From NCBI GenBank assembly GCA_008694505.1, contig VZDJ01007747.1, positions 28,244,679 to 28,308,678 on the forward strand: a DNA stretch of 64,000 nt, read 5' to 3'. Origin of the DNA: Cyanoderma ruficeps. Lineage: Eukaryota; Chordata; Aves; Passeriformes; Timaliidae. Made by a program: the position numbers and the translations under genes. Positions 24,007 to 35,745 of the stretch are shown piece after piece. Below the pieces are notes generated by a model. It had not been told where the DNA came from. It saw only the letters and a list, made by a program, of their open reading frames with translations, and made no database searches. Within the stretch, counting starts at the first letter, position 1, and every line of letters starts with the position of its first letter.

Positions 24007-24524
24007 TTCATTGCTTTACTGTCCTGATGATGGAGCAGGCTTGCTCCAAACTGGGAAAAGACTTTCAAGTGTATTTCACTCACACTTTGTCTTCAAAGAA
24101 TTATTTATTCCTGTACACATGTGATCTCACTTTGTACTGCAGGAAATGTCAATAATTTTCAGTGACAATGGGGAGATGCTGCCTCAGAATTTCTAAATTT
24201 GCTAATGCAGACTTTAAAAGGTCTACACATGAACAGCAACACTAAGTTCTCGGTATGCTGATAACCTCAATATATTTGATTTACACCTGCAGTAATAAAT
24301 TCCTGTTTCTTTGTTCTGCAGAAAAACTTTCAGGAAGTAACTGTTGACATTTTCAGCAGGCAGTCCTAATGAGTCAGAAACACAGGAGAAAATTAAATGA
24401 AAATACAAGAAAAAAAGAAAGATAATATTTTCCTCTGTAGATAATTTGCAAAAAGTGCATATTTAGGCTTTCTGGAAGGTTAGTTTAGACAATAAAAAGA
24501 TAAGGCCTTGCAGAAACTGATTCT

Positions 24525-24544
24525 CATCTAAAAATTTTTAGATG
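24525..24544. repeat. Perfect 20-bp palindrome
   Basis: CATCTAAAAA is followed immediately by its exact reverse complement TTTTTAGATG, with no spacer. Confidence 0.97.
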
Positions 24545-24664
24545 GGCAGTATATCTATGTAGAAGTTTAAGTCTTACTATATTTTAAGTTGGAAAACTGA
24601 AGCCCAAAAATTAAAATCAGAGTTCAGCTTTACCAAATGAATCATTAGTAGAATCTTCCTGACT

Positions 24665-24738
24665 CTGCTCCACAGTAAGGGGGCAATGAGTGACAGGCTG
24701 TTTGGTGCTTCTTTGCCAGCCAGAGTTAAACCATGACA
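24665..24738 (+). mobile_element. LTR 3'-end fragment (avian ERV)
   Basis: GCTCCACAGTAAGGGGGCAA then TGAGTGACAGGCTGTTTGGTGC and GCCAGCCAGAGTTAAACCATGACA. This matches the terminus of the avian LTR family whose 3' end reads GAGTGAG...GGCTG...GCTGGGGTTAAACCAYRACA, also seen at 55.6 kb. Only the terminal ~75 bp remain and the copy is diverged. No internal retroviral sequence adjoins. Confidence 0.7.
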
Positions 24739-25120
24739 TACAACAACAGGTACTTTTTAAAGCTACACATATATAACTGCCTGAATTTCAGTGCAGTTTT
24801 GCTTATACAATGTCCTACAGTATCCTGTATAACATGTTTTGTTTGTTTCTCCAAATGAGAAAGCTTCAGAATTTTAGTGCAGTAGTTTGATATTTCATCA
24901 GTTCTAGGAGATTCTGAAGTACAGACTAAAGCTTTCCATTCATTTGCCCTCTTGGCATGATTTTATGTTATTTCTAATATTTGCAGTGGGCTACATCAGA
25001 AAAATCACTATGCTTGTCTAATTATCACCTTTAGGATTCTAATTTTGCTTTCCCCAGATGTCTCAGGAAAACTGTTTAGCTTATTAAGAACTGCAGCAAG
25101 AGCTTCACAGACTTCATCTT

Positions 25121-25136
25121 AAAAAAAAAAAAAAAA
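25121..25136. repeat. Poly-A (16)
   Basis: Sixteen uninterrupted A. No retrocopy body can be recognised upstream. Confidence 0.95.
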
Positions 25137-28100
25137 GGATGTGAAGAATTTATGTAATTATGTTATTCTCAAAAAGTCAAAAGCAAACACTGATTTAAAA
25201 TAATTACATTTTTTCTGAGATTCCTACTCTGACATGTGCCTATAACACAGTTATTAATTACACATATGATTAGTATATAATTTTATTAGAATTCCTGTTT
25301 GCTTGTCTCCATTTCACTGCTTCTCTCCTTTCTCTTTGTCTCCATTTCATAAAACATTCTCCTTGAGTTTTTTTTTCTTTTTACTATGTTTTATTTAGAA
25401 ACTCTCTTTATTTTTTCCCATTTTTCCCTATTTATTTATGTGCTTGTCTTCTTGTTAGTTGGATCTGCTTTTCATATTATGTCTCCCACAGGATGTGCAC
25501 TGGAACAGAGGAAAGGTTTGAGGGGGAAAGAATGAAAGAGAGAAACTAGCATGAACTGTCCATAATCCCCTCTGATTCCTCGCTGAAAAGACCACCAACA
25601 GGCCAGTGGCAACAGTAAGGGGGGGAGAACAGGAGACAGGGGTGAAGGACTGAAGATTAGACTGGGAAAAGGGAGAGAACAGGAAAAGACAATGTTGGTC
25701 TTTTTGTTTTCCACTACCCAAATCTGTAACTAAATATTTATTTTAATTGACAATAAATGTAGTCAATATTCCTGAAAGCAAGTCTGCTTTTCCTGCAATG
25801 CTAAGTTGTAAGTGATCTCCCCATTTTTGTCCCAACCCCTGAGATTTCTGCTCTCCCTGTTTTCTCCACTGTCTTCTTTCCCAGAGGTGGGTTGAGGGCA
25901 GCTGGGTGGGAGTTTGGCTGTTAGCCAAGACTAAGCAACCACACCAAATCAGATCAAGGTGTGCATAAGGTTTTTTCTGCATCCTGCAGAAGAAATCATA
26001 CTAAAGCTTTATCTGTTACAATCTTCAAAATCAAGTGTTGTTCTTCAATATTTCTTTAAAAGAAGCTGGTGGAAATACCTCTACTATAAATCTTTAACCT
26101 TAAACCAGATAGGAACTGATCAAAATTCTAAATTTTATTTATTTCCACTTTTTTTTCTTTTTCTCCTTTCTGCCTTCTTCCTTTTCTGCCACAGTCTCTT
26201 ATCTTTTAGCTTTTTTCCCCCTACTCTCTCTCCTCATTTTCCTGTGTCTTCAGTACCATAAAGGAATTAAATTTTACCCTCATGTAACATCATGGTCAAT
26301 ATTTTAGTCATGTGTGCAACAAACTGCATTTTTTAACAATGTGTGTCACTGAATCTCCATTAAGGTTACTGTATCTATGACATTACATAGCAACTAAGAT
26401 CCGGTCTGGAATTCCTTATGGTACTTAATGGAGCCATTCTCTTTTTATGTAATCAACTGATAAATTAAATTATTTTGTTCAGATTGAGGGCCTCTGAATA
26501 ATAAATAGCACTGGTTGGGTTTTTTTTTAATATTATCCCATTATGTAATTTAATAAAATCAATGTTACTGGTTTTGTCATGTTTAAGTTATCATAGCTAC
26601 CTTAAGGTACAGTTCTTTAGATAATTTTTAAAAGTAATAAGAAGAAATGAAAACTAACCTTTGCCGACTACCATAGTAGATTTTATCCTTTCATTTTTTA
26701 TTTGTGATATATGCTGCAACATATGAAATTATTCATTTCTACTATTAATATAGTAAACACAAGAGAATGTAACATATTTATATAGAACATCAGATGCTCT
26801 TTTACAGATTACTGAAAGAGATGACACTTTATTGTCAATGACATTACCTGAATTGGCTGTGTCATTGCATAAACAGTATGGTTTGAGCATGCATTGGCAT
26901 GATGTACTGGCAATTCTCAGAACAGCAGTTTTCATAAACCCCAATTAGAGATGACAGTGCCAAATCATCATAAATCTTGATGAAGATTTGGAGACAATGA
27001 TTTGTGTTCTAACAGCAGTATGACAAAAACATTACAATTAGTATTCATTGAACTCCATGAAAATGAGCCAGAAATCTTTTGAAGAACAATAAATCTATAC
27101 AGAGGTGCCTGTCTTAGATGATTTGAAAGAAACATAAGGTCCTAGAAAATGAAATTTGCCATGAATCCATCAAAGGAACATTTTCTGTGCCTGTAATTAT
27201 TCAGGAAAGATTTTTGTAATAAAGATACATTTCAACCATTTTTCTTTGTTCATGTATGATTTGTGGGTTTTGTTGTGTTATGCTTGTAACACGCTTTTTT
27301 TTAATCCTGAGATCTCGCTGTAGAAAATGTAAGCAGATACCTCTAAGGAATATTAAACCAAAACAGAGTTGGCATAAACACATTCAGTATTGACACCCAA
27401 ATGAGTAGTGTGTGGGCAGCAATTTAAACACCAGCTTGCAAAGCAAAATGGCAGTATAACAGAGCAAGAAGGTGATCATCTTTCTCCATATGGCTCTGCT
27501 GAGAGCACACATACAACCCTGAATGCTGAAACTTCCTGGGAGTTTCAGTATGAGGGTAATACTGACTAACTGTGTCTCTATTCTCAAACATATTCATTGA
27601 TATAAGATAAGGTCTTCTGGAACCTTTCACGAGACACACTCTTCTTTCTTTCTGTCACTGACATTCCACAGTGTTATCCTTGCATTTGTATTTCTGAGTG
27701 GCTATATTTAATAATCCACTGAAGAATACATGTCAAAACAGTTCAAGCATTGTTTTCTTCTAGAAATTAATAAATTATTTTAGGAAATATGTTTTTAATT
27801 AAAATAAGAATTGCAATATAAACAGAATTCATATAAAGCTTTTCACAAAACAAAAGTCTTTCCTTTGTCTAACATGAAAACTTAAAGGTTCCACTTCTAT
27901 CTATGTTTTTCTCTAAGTACTATACTTTCCCAAATAAAAGAAAATTAGGGAAAGTAGTTTACCTACAGTGTTCTTTACTTTCAGAGTTGCAGAGCTAGGT
28001 TTACTATGTATGTAAGTAGTTTTGAGGTTTTTTGACCGAACTACAGTTGCTTTAAGTTTTTTTCCTAAAAGTTTTTTTTTTTCCTTCTATTAAAATAGAA

Positions 28101-28681
28101 AAGCGAACTAAGCCCTGTTCTGCTCTTTTCTCTTCTGATCTACTTGTATTCTATCCTAGTCTAATTTAGTTACTATTCTTTTCTCAGCCCAAGAGTATGT
28201 AGGGTCTTAGCAACTTCTTGATGACTTATTTGTGTCATGATGCTTTGTACCATGAGAATAAAATAGTCAGCCGCACTACTAGGTATCCTCAGATAATAAT
28301 GAGTGCAATATTAAAGATAATTAAAGTAATAGTGTTGATATTTCAGCATTATCTAAACAACTAGTGAAGTAAAACAGGCTTCTGTATTTTAGCTTTTACT
28401 TGAAACAGTTGAACTAGAGTCTAGTCACTTAACTAGCTGGAATGGATCTGTACTTCTACTGGGAAGTATAATTTCATATTGCATTCAGACATATTTTATT
28501 CTAACACTTATTTCATCATCCATTTGTGCTCTTATTGGCATCTCACATTATTTCAAACAATTCATTGATTCATTGATTTAGAATGGCTGCTTTCTTTTTA
28601 TTTTTTGTGAGGAGTATTTGCTTTTAGAAATAAATGTCTCCCTTTAAGATACATGAGTCATTTTCTTTTCTAGTAGTAAGT

Positions 28682-28702
28682 AAATCATCGTAGTGATGAT
28701 TT
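28682..28702. repeat. 8-bp hairpin
   Basis: AAATCATC and GATGATTT flank the loop GTAGT. Confidence 0.9.
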
Positions 28703-29794
28703 ATCATCAAAATCTCATCATTAGCTTTGCCCTTATTAACCTATTATTAAGAAAAAAATTAAAGTTTATGCACTCCTTTTAAATGTTAATAGAAAATATA
28801 AAAATAAAAAATGTTGTTTGCAAATGGAACACATTGATAGCACCTGTCTCAGCCATCTAGTGTTGTGCAAATCTACTATGTGGATGAAGAGATGCCAGCA
28901 TGTAGCTTGGAGAACATTGACTCAGAATAAAAATTTATGTAAATGAATCCTATACTTGATCAGTCAGTATCAAGATCCAATGAAAAACTATGAAAAACTC
29001 TCCAAAGATTCATGGCATGCAAATATCTTGTTTAACTTTTTTGAAAATTTTATTGGAAAGGAAGTACTAAAGTAGAAAATGTCATTATACAGTGCAAAAG
29101 ACATAATTTGATAGGCCTGTAAGCAAAAAGTAGCAAGTTTCCAAAATTCAGTACCCCTTGGACTAGACCAGATCATCATCTAGTTACAAAGTATAAAGTT
29201 CAAAGCATTTGGAAAGGGAATGACATAGTAGAAACATTGAAGTACTACATAATGCATAAGTTCAAATTTAGGACTAAGATGTCTTTTGGTTATGCCAGAG
29301 GTTTTTCTACAAATGCCCTGACACAGAGGCACAAGTGCACACAAGGTCAATGTTGTAGTACAAAAATCCCTGAAGGAACAATTTCAATTGCATAATGTCA
29401 TCATGCAGGGCAAGAAGAGAGCCACATGATAGATATTTGTAAAATTAGGTTGACCCATGCACCATGGAAAGAACTCTAAATCTCTGTTATGACAAATCAA
29501 ATCTGTGTCTGGGATGAGATAGAAAGATAGAATCATGTGCACCACCAGCAGCTTTGTAACACACTGGTGATCCTTGTGAGTCTGCTTATTACCAAAACAC
29601 AGTTACACAAACACAAAACCACAATTAAATTAACTCAGGCTATGAGTGGCCCAGGCAAGTCCTGAAACTTGCACTGCCACATCAATGCAAGTTTATGGAC
29701 TTCTGTTAGCAAGCCAAAATCATACACACCCAGTTAAATACAAAACAGAATTTTAGCAAGAGAGAGAATAACCAAATAGAATCTGCACTGAGAT

Positions 29795-29980
29795 TGTAGT
29801 CCATCACTGGAACAGACTTCCCAGGGAAGTGGTCAAGCCTGTCAGGGTTCAAGGAGCGACTGGACTACACTCTTCATCATATGATTTGATTTTAAGTAGT
29901 CCTGCAAGGAGCAGGGAGTTCATTGATGATCCAATGAGTCCCTTCCAACTTGAGATATACTATAAATCTGTGAAAATAAT
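29795..29980 (+). mobile_element. CR1 LINE 3'-end fragment
   Basis: Reads TCACTGGAACAGACTTCCCA, GGGAAGTGGTCAAGCC, TCAAGGAGCGACTGGACTAC, GATGATCCAATGAGTCCCTT and CCAACTTGAGATATACTAT. This is the 3' untranslated end of an avian CR1 in forward orientation, ending in the family's TTCTATGA-like tail (here TATAAATCTGTGA). The copy is 5'-truncated with scattered substitutions, and no coding capacity remains. Confidence 0.9.
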
Positions 29981-30971
29981 TTAAATTAGAAAACTGGAAA
30001 TTTGTACTACTCTATTCAATATTTTAAGCTCTTCATCGGGAAGTAAATCTTTCAGGTATTCAGATTCCAGCTAAAGCAGATAATTTTTAAATAACACAAT
30101 CTGGCGTAATTTCTCTGCTTTTCTCTCCTATGAAATAAAGCTGAGTACCTCTTCCTTTGTAACCTAACATCCCATTCCTCTTCTTTCTGCTTAGGATTGC
30201 TCAGGCCATTTTCTTTTTGACAGAACATTGGTTTTCCTTAGATAACACTTCATATTAGAAGCGCTTCAGCTTTGCTTCCTATCATTTGTCTGCATTTTTC
30301 TCATTCAAAAATTATATTTACTACAGTTGGTTGTGTGGGTTTACATGATTTTAAAAGTTTAGCAATTACCAGACTATCTGCACTTAGACCCAAATTTGTC
30401 TGGCAAGTAACAAGAAAACTATTATGTTGGTTGTTGTCAGTATCTCCCTTATGGTATATATTTGATTGTACCTGCAATGTGCTTCCCTGAGGATTAGAGG
30501 TAGGCAAGCAAAAAATTAATTTCAAATGTTACTCATGATTATGCTTTAGATGGTGATGCAGTGATTACAATATTGGGCAAACAGCCAAAACACTATCTTC
30601 CCTTCCTTGGTCAAGTGTTTTATGGTAAATACCTTCCAGGTAATCCAATATGGGGGTTTTTTTTCCTATAAATCTGGGCATTTATGTCTATGCTTCCAGT
30701 AAGTGCAACAACATCAAAGATCTCTAATCTTTAATTGTTGCTAGAGAAGTAAGCTAAATTATCTAGAACTGCTTGGAAGGATCTCTACATCACATATATT
30801 ACAGGAATATAAAAAAAATTATTACTTCTCTTTTTTTCTTATCTGTTCTACATCATTCTTTTTAAAACAATTATTTTTTCATCATGCATATGTGATTTTG
30901 GGTAGGACTGTTATCTTCTGCAGTAGTAGAAATAATAAATAATAACATCACAGAAATGATCCAAAAATTAG

Positions 30972-30997
30972 CTGGCCTTCATCATTTTGAAGGCCAG
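30972..30997. repeat. Perfect 10-bp hairpin, 6-nt loop
   Basis: CTGGCCTTCA (30972-30981) pairs with TGAAGGCCAG (30988-30997). Confidence 0.97.
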
Positions 30998-32816
30998 AAC
31001 ACTTTGTGAGACATAAAATTTCATCCAGTGATTTCCATGGCATTTCTGAGATTTAAAGCTCGACTTCAAACGCTTCAAACGGTATCTTTTAAAAGAAACA
31101 CATACTTTGAATTAAACATTTTGAGTAAGACCAAGCCTGTCATACAAGATTTGTTCCAGCAACTAATTCTGTGTGCTAAAAAGTTCAACTTTATTTGGTA
31201 AATCTGTCTAACTATAGTTCTTAAACTGCGGATTTTAATCTGCTGCACTAATGTAGCATCATAGTATGAATGGACTGTGATTAGACATTATTAAATTCCT
31301 GCTAATGTATCGAACAAATTAAATACCTCAAGCTTCCCAGAATTCATGTGTTTGGATAATTCCTTTGTCTTTACAATCTCCCAATTTTCACATTATGAAG
31401 TCTGGGACACAATGCACTATTCCATTAATGGCCTCACTACAATGAACAAAGCAGAGGTTTTACTATTTAACATCAGCATAAATGTGACTAATTTCCTGCC
31501 TTATTTATTATTCCTGTTCAGATTTTAAATTACCACACAATTTCATCATGGTGTTCAAAGTAAAACTCACATCCAGTTATTGCTGTCCCTGATACAGCTT
31601 GCCATTCCATGATCTCATTCTTATTCTTTTTTTTTTTCATTCTTTAATCCCAGCAGCACTTTGTCTTGTTTCCAATTATTTCACTTTATTGAATGGTGCT
31701 GATTTTTCTGCCAGCCCTTAATGATTGATCTGTTCATATTGTTAGGCATCATTTTGCTATTTACTCAGTGAGATAAACGACTCCTTAATATATAGGTAGG
31801 GCTAGTTACTGCTCACAATGAAGGAACAGGATGTTCTCTCAGTTATGAAGATGGTGGTTTTGGAATATACTGACGGACAATGGAGATGTTGTTTACTCTG
31901 AGATTGAAGATTATTAACCCACAGATCTTCTCCGTTGGGTATATGCAGGCAGAAATGACCCTAAAATATTGAAGGCAAGCATGGAATTAGACATTTTCAA
32001 TTTTATGTCATCTCTCCTACAGCTATATTTTTAAATTTTTTTCTTTTAAAATCACATAAGGAAAAAATTACTAGAATATTTTTAATATCAAAACTCTTAT
32101 TGTATTCACAAGCTGATGTGGAAGTATCATCCTTATGAAGTATTTATGGACATGTTTTATTTATAGAATGCTCTGACAGTTATATCATGCAGAGCACTGA
32201 AAAAATTGCAAGGAATTTTTATATTTTATAAAAAATGTAGCCCTTAAGAAAAAGTAATTATGCCTTTCTAAAATTGACAAAGAACATAATAAACTCTAGC
32301 ACCTGCTCATTTTCTTAAAAAAACATCAATTAATCTCAATATTATCTATTTGTACAAGTGAGAAATATGCATGTGGAGGACACAAGGCAATCCTAACTAC
32401 ATTGAACAGATGCTTCATACTTTAGTGTTTTAAATTATGTATGATGCATGAATGTTTCTTTTCATTAATGTGCGAATTGGAACTGAAATTTTGCACAAGT
32501 TTTGTGTGTCCTGCATCCCATGGAATATGGCAAATTAAAATGTGAGTTATTTTATCCAGATAAAAACAAACATGCATTGGATACTGCTCATTAGAATGCT
32601 AGTGCTTTCAGTAGATCACGCTTTCTCACACAGCAGATGCTTTTAATGTGGCCATTCCTAATTTCTGTCTGAAATGTTGCTACCTACTCACTTATAACCT
32701 AGGGCAAGATTTAGTTTTCTAGAACATCAATGTCAAATTCCCTTCCTTCCTCCAACTTTAAAATCAGAGCCCATTAAAGATCTCTTCCCTTGCAAGAAAA
32801 AGAGAAATAAGGAAAC

Positions 32817-32858
32817 AAAAAAAAAAAAAAACCCCACAAAGAAACAAAACAAAAATAC
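32817..32858. repeat. Poly-A / A-C low-complexity
   Basis: A run of 15 A followed by CCCCACAAAGAAACAAAACAAAAATACC. Confidence 0.93.
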
Positions 32859-33379
32859 CCTCCACACTAATTTTATTAAAAGCAGTTCTTCTGAGCAACA
32901 TTCACAAAGGATATTAAAATTTCCTTCCGTTTAGGTCAGTGTTAACAGTGTCTGTCAGTAACAGATCATTCACACCTGTAGTTGCTATCATGTACGTAAT
33001 TAAGAAATGACAAGAGGGCCAATTATTAAGAAGTTATCATGCATATTTTCAGCTAATAGAACATTTCAGCACATAGTCAGAATTTTTTTTAATGGTTAAA
33101 TAATTAGTTTGTGAAAGGGAAAACAGTTACCAAAAGCCAGTTCTTATCAACAAGAAAATCTCTAACCCTAGTTTAACATTATTTCACAGCTCTTTACCAT
33201 TGCAAATTTTTGTAAACTTTAGTAGCACCTCCATAACTTCCTAAAACATGTTGAAGGCATGCCTGATGGTGACACTTCTATTTTCACGGAAACTGTAGTT
33301 ATGAAATGAGAACTACTAAATAATTTCTGTTTTTTCAGTGAATATTTTTCTCTTTTGTGGTGAAAGTTTAGTACATACC

Positions 33380-33947
33380 TGCGGTGGTCCGGTGTCCGGT
33401 GTGTGTCGGGCCCCCTGTCCCGCGTTCCCTGGCCAACCCTGACACCGGCCGCAGTGAAGGTTCGGTTCCGTATCCTGAGACACTTCCCCGATCCTGTGGG
33501 GCCTTGCCACAGCAGCAGTGTGAACAATGGTGAGGAATAAAGGAAGGACTCTGAGGGGGAACTTCTGCTGGAGTTTATTGAGGCCCACATGGGACTATGT
33601 GTCCAGCAGAAAGTCGCCCATGAGAGCGCAGATCTCCCTCGTGTGACACCTTAAGTGTGGGGGTGGAGGAAGGGGGAAGGGTACAGTGGGGAACCAGTCA
33701 GGGGTATGGAGGGGGTGACCCTGTACATAAATGACCATCAAGAGAACAAATCAATAATGCAAGGGAGGGAACTCCTTGGATCCTGGCCAATCACTCAACG
33801 CCCTCCCTGGAATTTTCTAGACACAGGGAGAGGCCCCGAAGTGACTGACAGGACTCGAGGGTTCCTTAACTGATGACTGACACATGACTGTAACTCGGGG
33901 GAAATCATGAAGGGTTAAACATGGGGTACATGGAACAAACCACTACA
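33380..33947 (-). mobile_element. Solo LTR of an endogenous retrovirus
   Basis: A GC-rich block of about 568 bp is sharply bounded by AT-rich DNA. Read on the reverse strand it starts TGTAGTGGTTTG and ends ACCGGACCACCGCA, giving TG...CA ends with imperfect inverted termini (TGTAGTGGT / TGCGGTGGT). A polyadenylation signal AATAAA lies on the reverse strand at 33574-33579, placed as expected before a ~200-bp R/U5. There is no gag, pol or env sequence on either side, so this is a recombined solo LTR. I find no clear target-site duplication. It is distinct from the LTR family at 38.7, 51.8 and 55.6 kb. Open frames inside it (33219-33590 reverse, 33655-33873 forward) are by-products of its composition. 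Confidence 0.85.
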
Positions 33948-35660
33948 ACTTATAAAAAACAGCATAAAACAAGGAACAGAAAAATGATAAAAACAAAAAC
34001 TACACATACCTACATCCAGTCATGCACTCATTTCTGGAAAATATCTTTGATGTAATGGCTGTTCTTTAAGTTTTATTCTTAAGAAGATTAAATATAATAA
34101 TTTTCATTTATATTATTGCCAGCTGACAATGATTGTTACAATATTTTAGTTGACTTGTTGACTTTAATCTTAAAGATCCTGCAGAAAAATAATCATTTTT
34201 CTTAGCATCAGTAGCCCCCATAACAAACTATATAATACCATTATGTTTCAGTACCAGAATTCTAATTTGATTATTCCTATATGATTTTCATAGTCAATAT
34301 ACAGTATTTGGCTTTTGAGATCTCAAAAGTTTGCTCTGTAAAAGAAGATTATTCCTTCCTCACAAGAATTAAAGCATACTTTCTATTAGCAGAAATTAGA
34401 ACAATAGAATATATTTTTTAAATTCTAATAAAAAGCCTGTTAAAATCAATAAAAGAACATCCTGTAATTCTACGTGCATTTTATCATGCCTCTCTTCTTT
34501 TTATACCTAGCGCTTTTTACTCTCCTTGCCACCAAGCACAACACACAACCTTGAGTTACACATCCAGAAATAGTTACGCAATACACAGAAATATTGAACA
34601 TCCAAAACAGAGATTCCTAACGTTCAATACACACATTATTTAAATTAAAAGGCAATTCAGTGAATTGGGGATAGAAGGGAAAGACAAGACAACAAAAGCC
34701 TTGGATGTGCCAACCTGATGAATGGCCAAGGCATACTGAATGTCGCTGACTAAGCTGAATAGTAGGAAATAGAGACCAGCAGAAAAACCCCTTGATTTTT
34801 ATATTCTGGTTTAGTAGCAGACAGGAATTTCCATGGCACCCTTCACTCAGCATTTACAGTTGCAAATGACTATTTGCACGCAATGAATTAGCGCTGGGGT
34901 TTTTTGCACATTATATTAACTCTATTTTGCAGTCAGGAAATAGTCATTTAAGATACTCAGTATAAATCTGTGGTCAAAGGTGGAATGTCAAAATAACTGC
35001 AGTTTGTCAGTTCAGTATTTACCTGAAAGGTTCAGATTCATAATAATTATGATATAATAATTATATGCAAAATAATGCCTCTGAATAAACAAAAAACCAC
35101 AGCTTAGGTAAGTGAAGGAAAGGATCAAAGCAGGCGTTTGCATTCAAAGTCTGAAAATCTGAGTTTTGCCTGTGAAGATGTCACATTTAAACAGTGTTTC
35201 CCATAGGACTGGTTGGTGAGAAGTCACAGATACTGATATCAAGATTACAGTGACACAGGTAATGTCCCTGATCCCATCTAGGAAAGTCTGGGCAACTCTT
35301 ACTTTGTGAATCCTTTTCATCTGTTGAATGTTGGACACTGAAATACCAGGCATGGTCAATTCCTAGGAATTTTTCTGTGTACAACCCAGCACAGTCATAG
35401 GCAACAAAAGAGTTTTCTAGCAACACAGAAGATCTTCTTAATTTTTTTTTTCCTATCAATTGTTTACACATTGGCTTAAGCACAATATATGGCGACAGTC
35501 ATTTAAATATTTGTTTAGATACAGAAGGACATTTAGAAACCCATCTCATTCAAGAATCTCACTCGCCCAAGAATTTCATTTTTCTTCCTATGATTTTTCT
35601 TGGCCTGTATATGAATATGGGAGATTATAAAGAATTTTATTTGTGAATTCAGAAAATCAC
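33948..35660. other. AT-rich unique DNA
   Basis: No gene or repeat family recognised. The reverse-strand frames of 71-98 codons between 34617 and 35483 have no motif. Confidence 0.6.
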
Positions 35661-35745
35661 TGTGCTGGTGTCAGCTGGGATAGAATTCCTTAACAGTGGC
35701 AGGTATGGGGCTATGTTTTGGATTTCTGCTGAACACAAACTATTT
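35661..35745 (+). mobile_element. LTR 5'-end fragment (avian ERV)
   Basis: TGTGCTGGTGTCAGCTGGGA, TAGAATTCC and GGGGCTATGTTTTGGATTTC, then TGCTGAACACAAACT. The same order (TGT..AGGTTTCGGCTCC.., GGCTGTGTTTTGGATTTCTG, CTGAACACAGGG) opens the LTR at 54453, so both belong to one family or subfamily. Only about the first 85 bp are recognisable. Confidence 0.75.

Larger units (their letters stand above)
24745..29790. other. AT-rich unique DNA
   Basis: I recognise no gene or transposon here beyond the poly-A at 25121 and the hairpin at 28682. The frames at 25455-25982 and 27201-27639 show no motifs. Purine-rich and pyrimidine-rich stretches near 25320-25440 and 26150-26240 are low complexity. Confidence 0.55.
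29981..33379. other. AT-rich unique DNA
   Basis: Nothing recognised apart from the hairpin at 30972 and the poly-A at 32817. Confidence 0.6.

Noticed and set aside
33219..33873. Open frames of 123, 90 and 72 codons
   Set aside because: They fall within the solo LTR or cross its edge and have no retroviral or host protein features.
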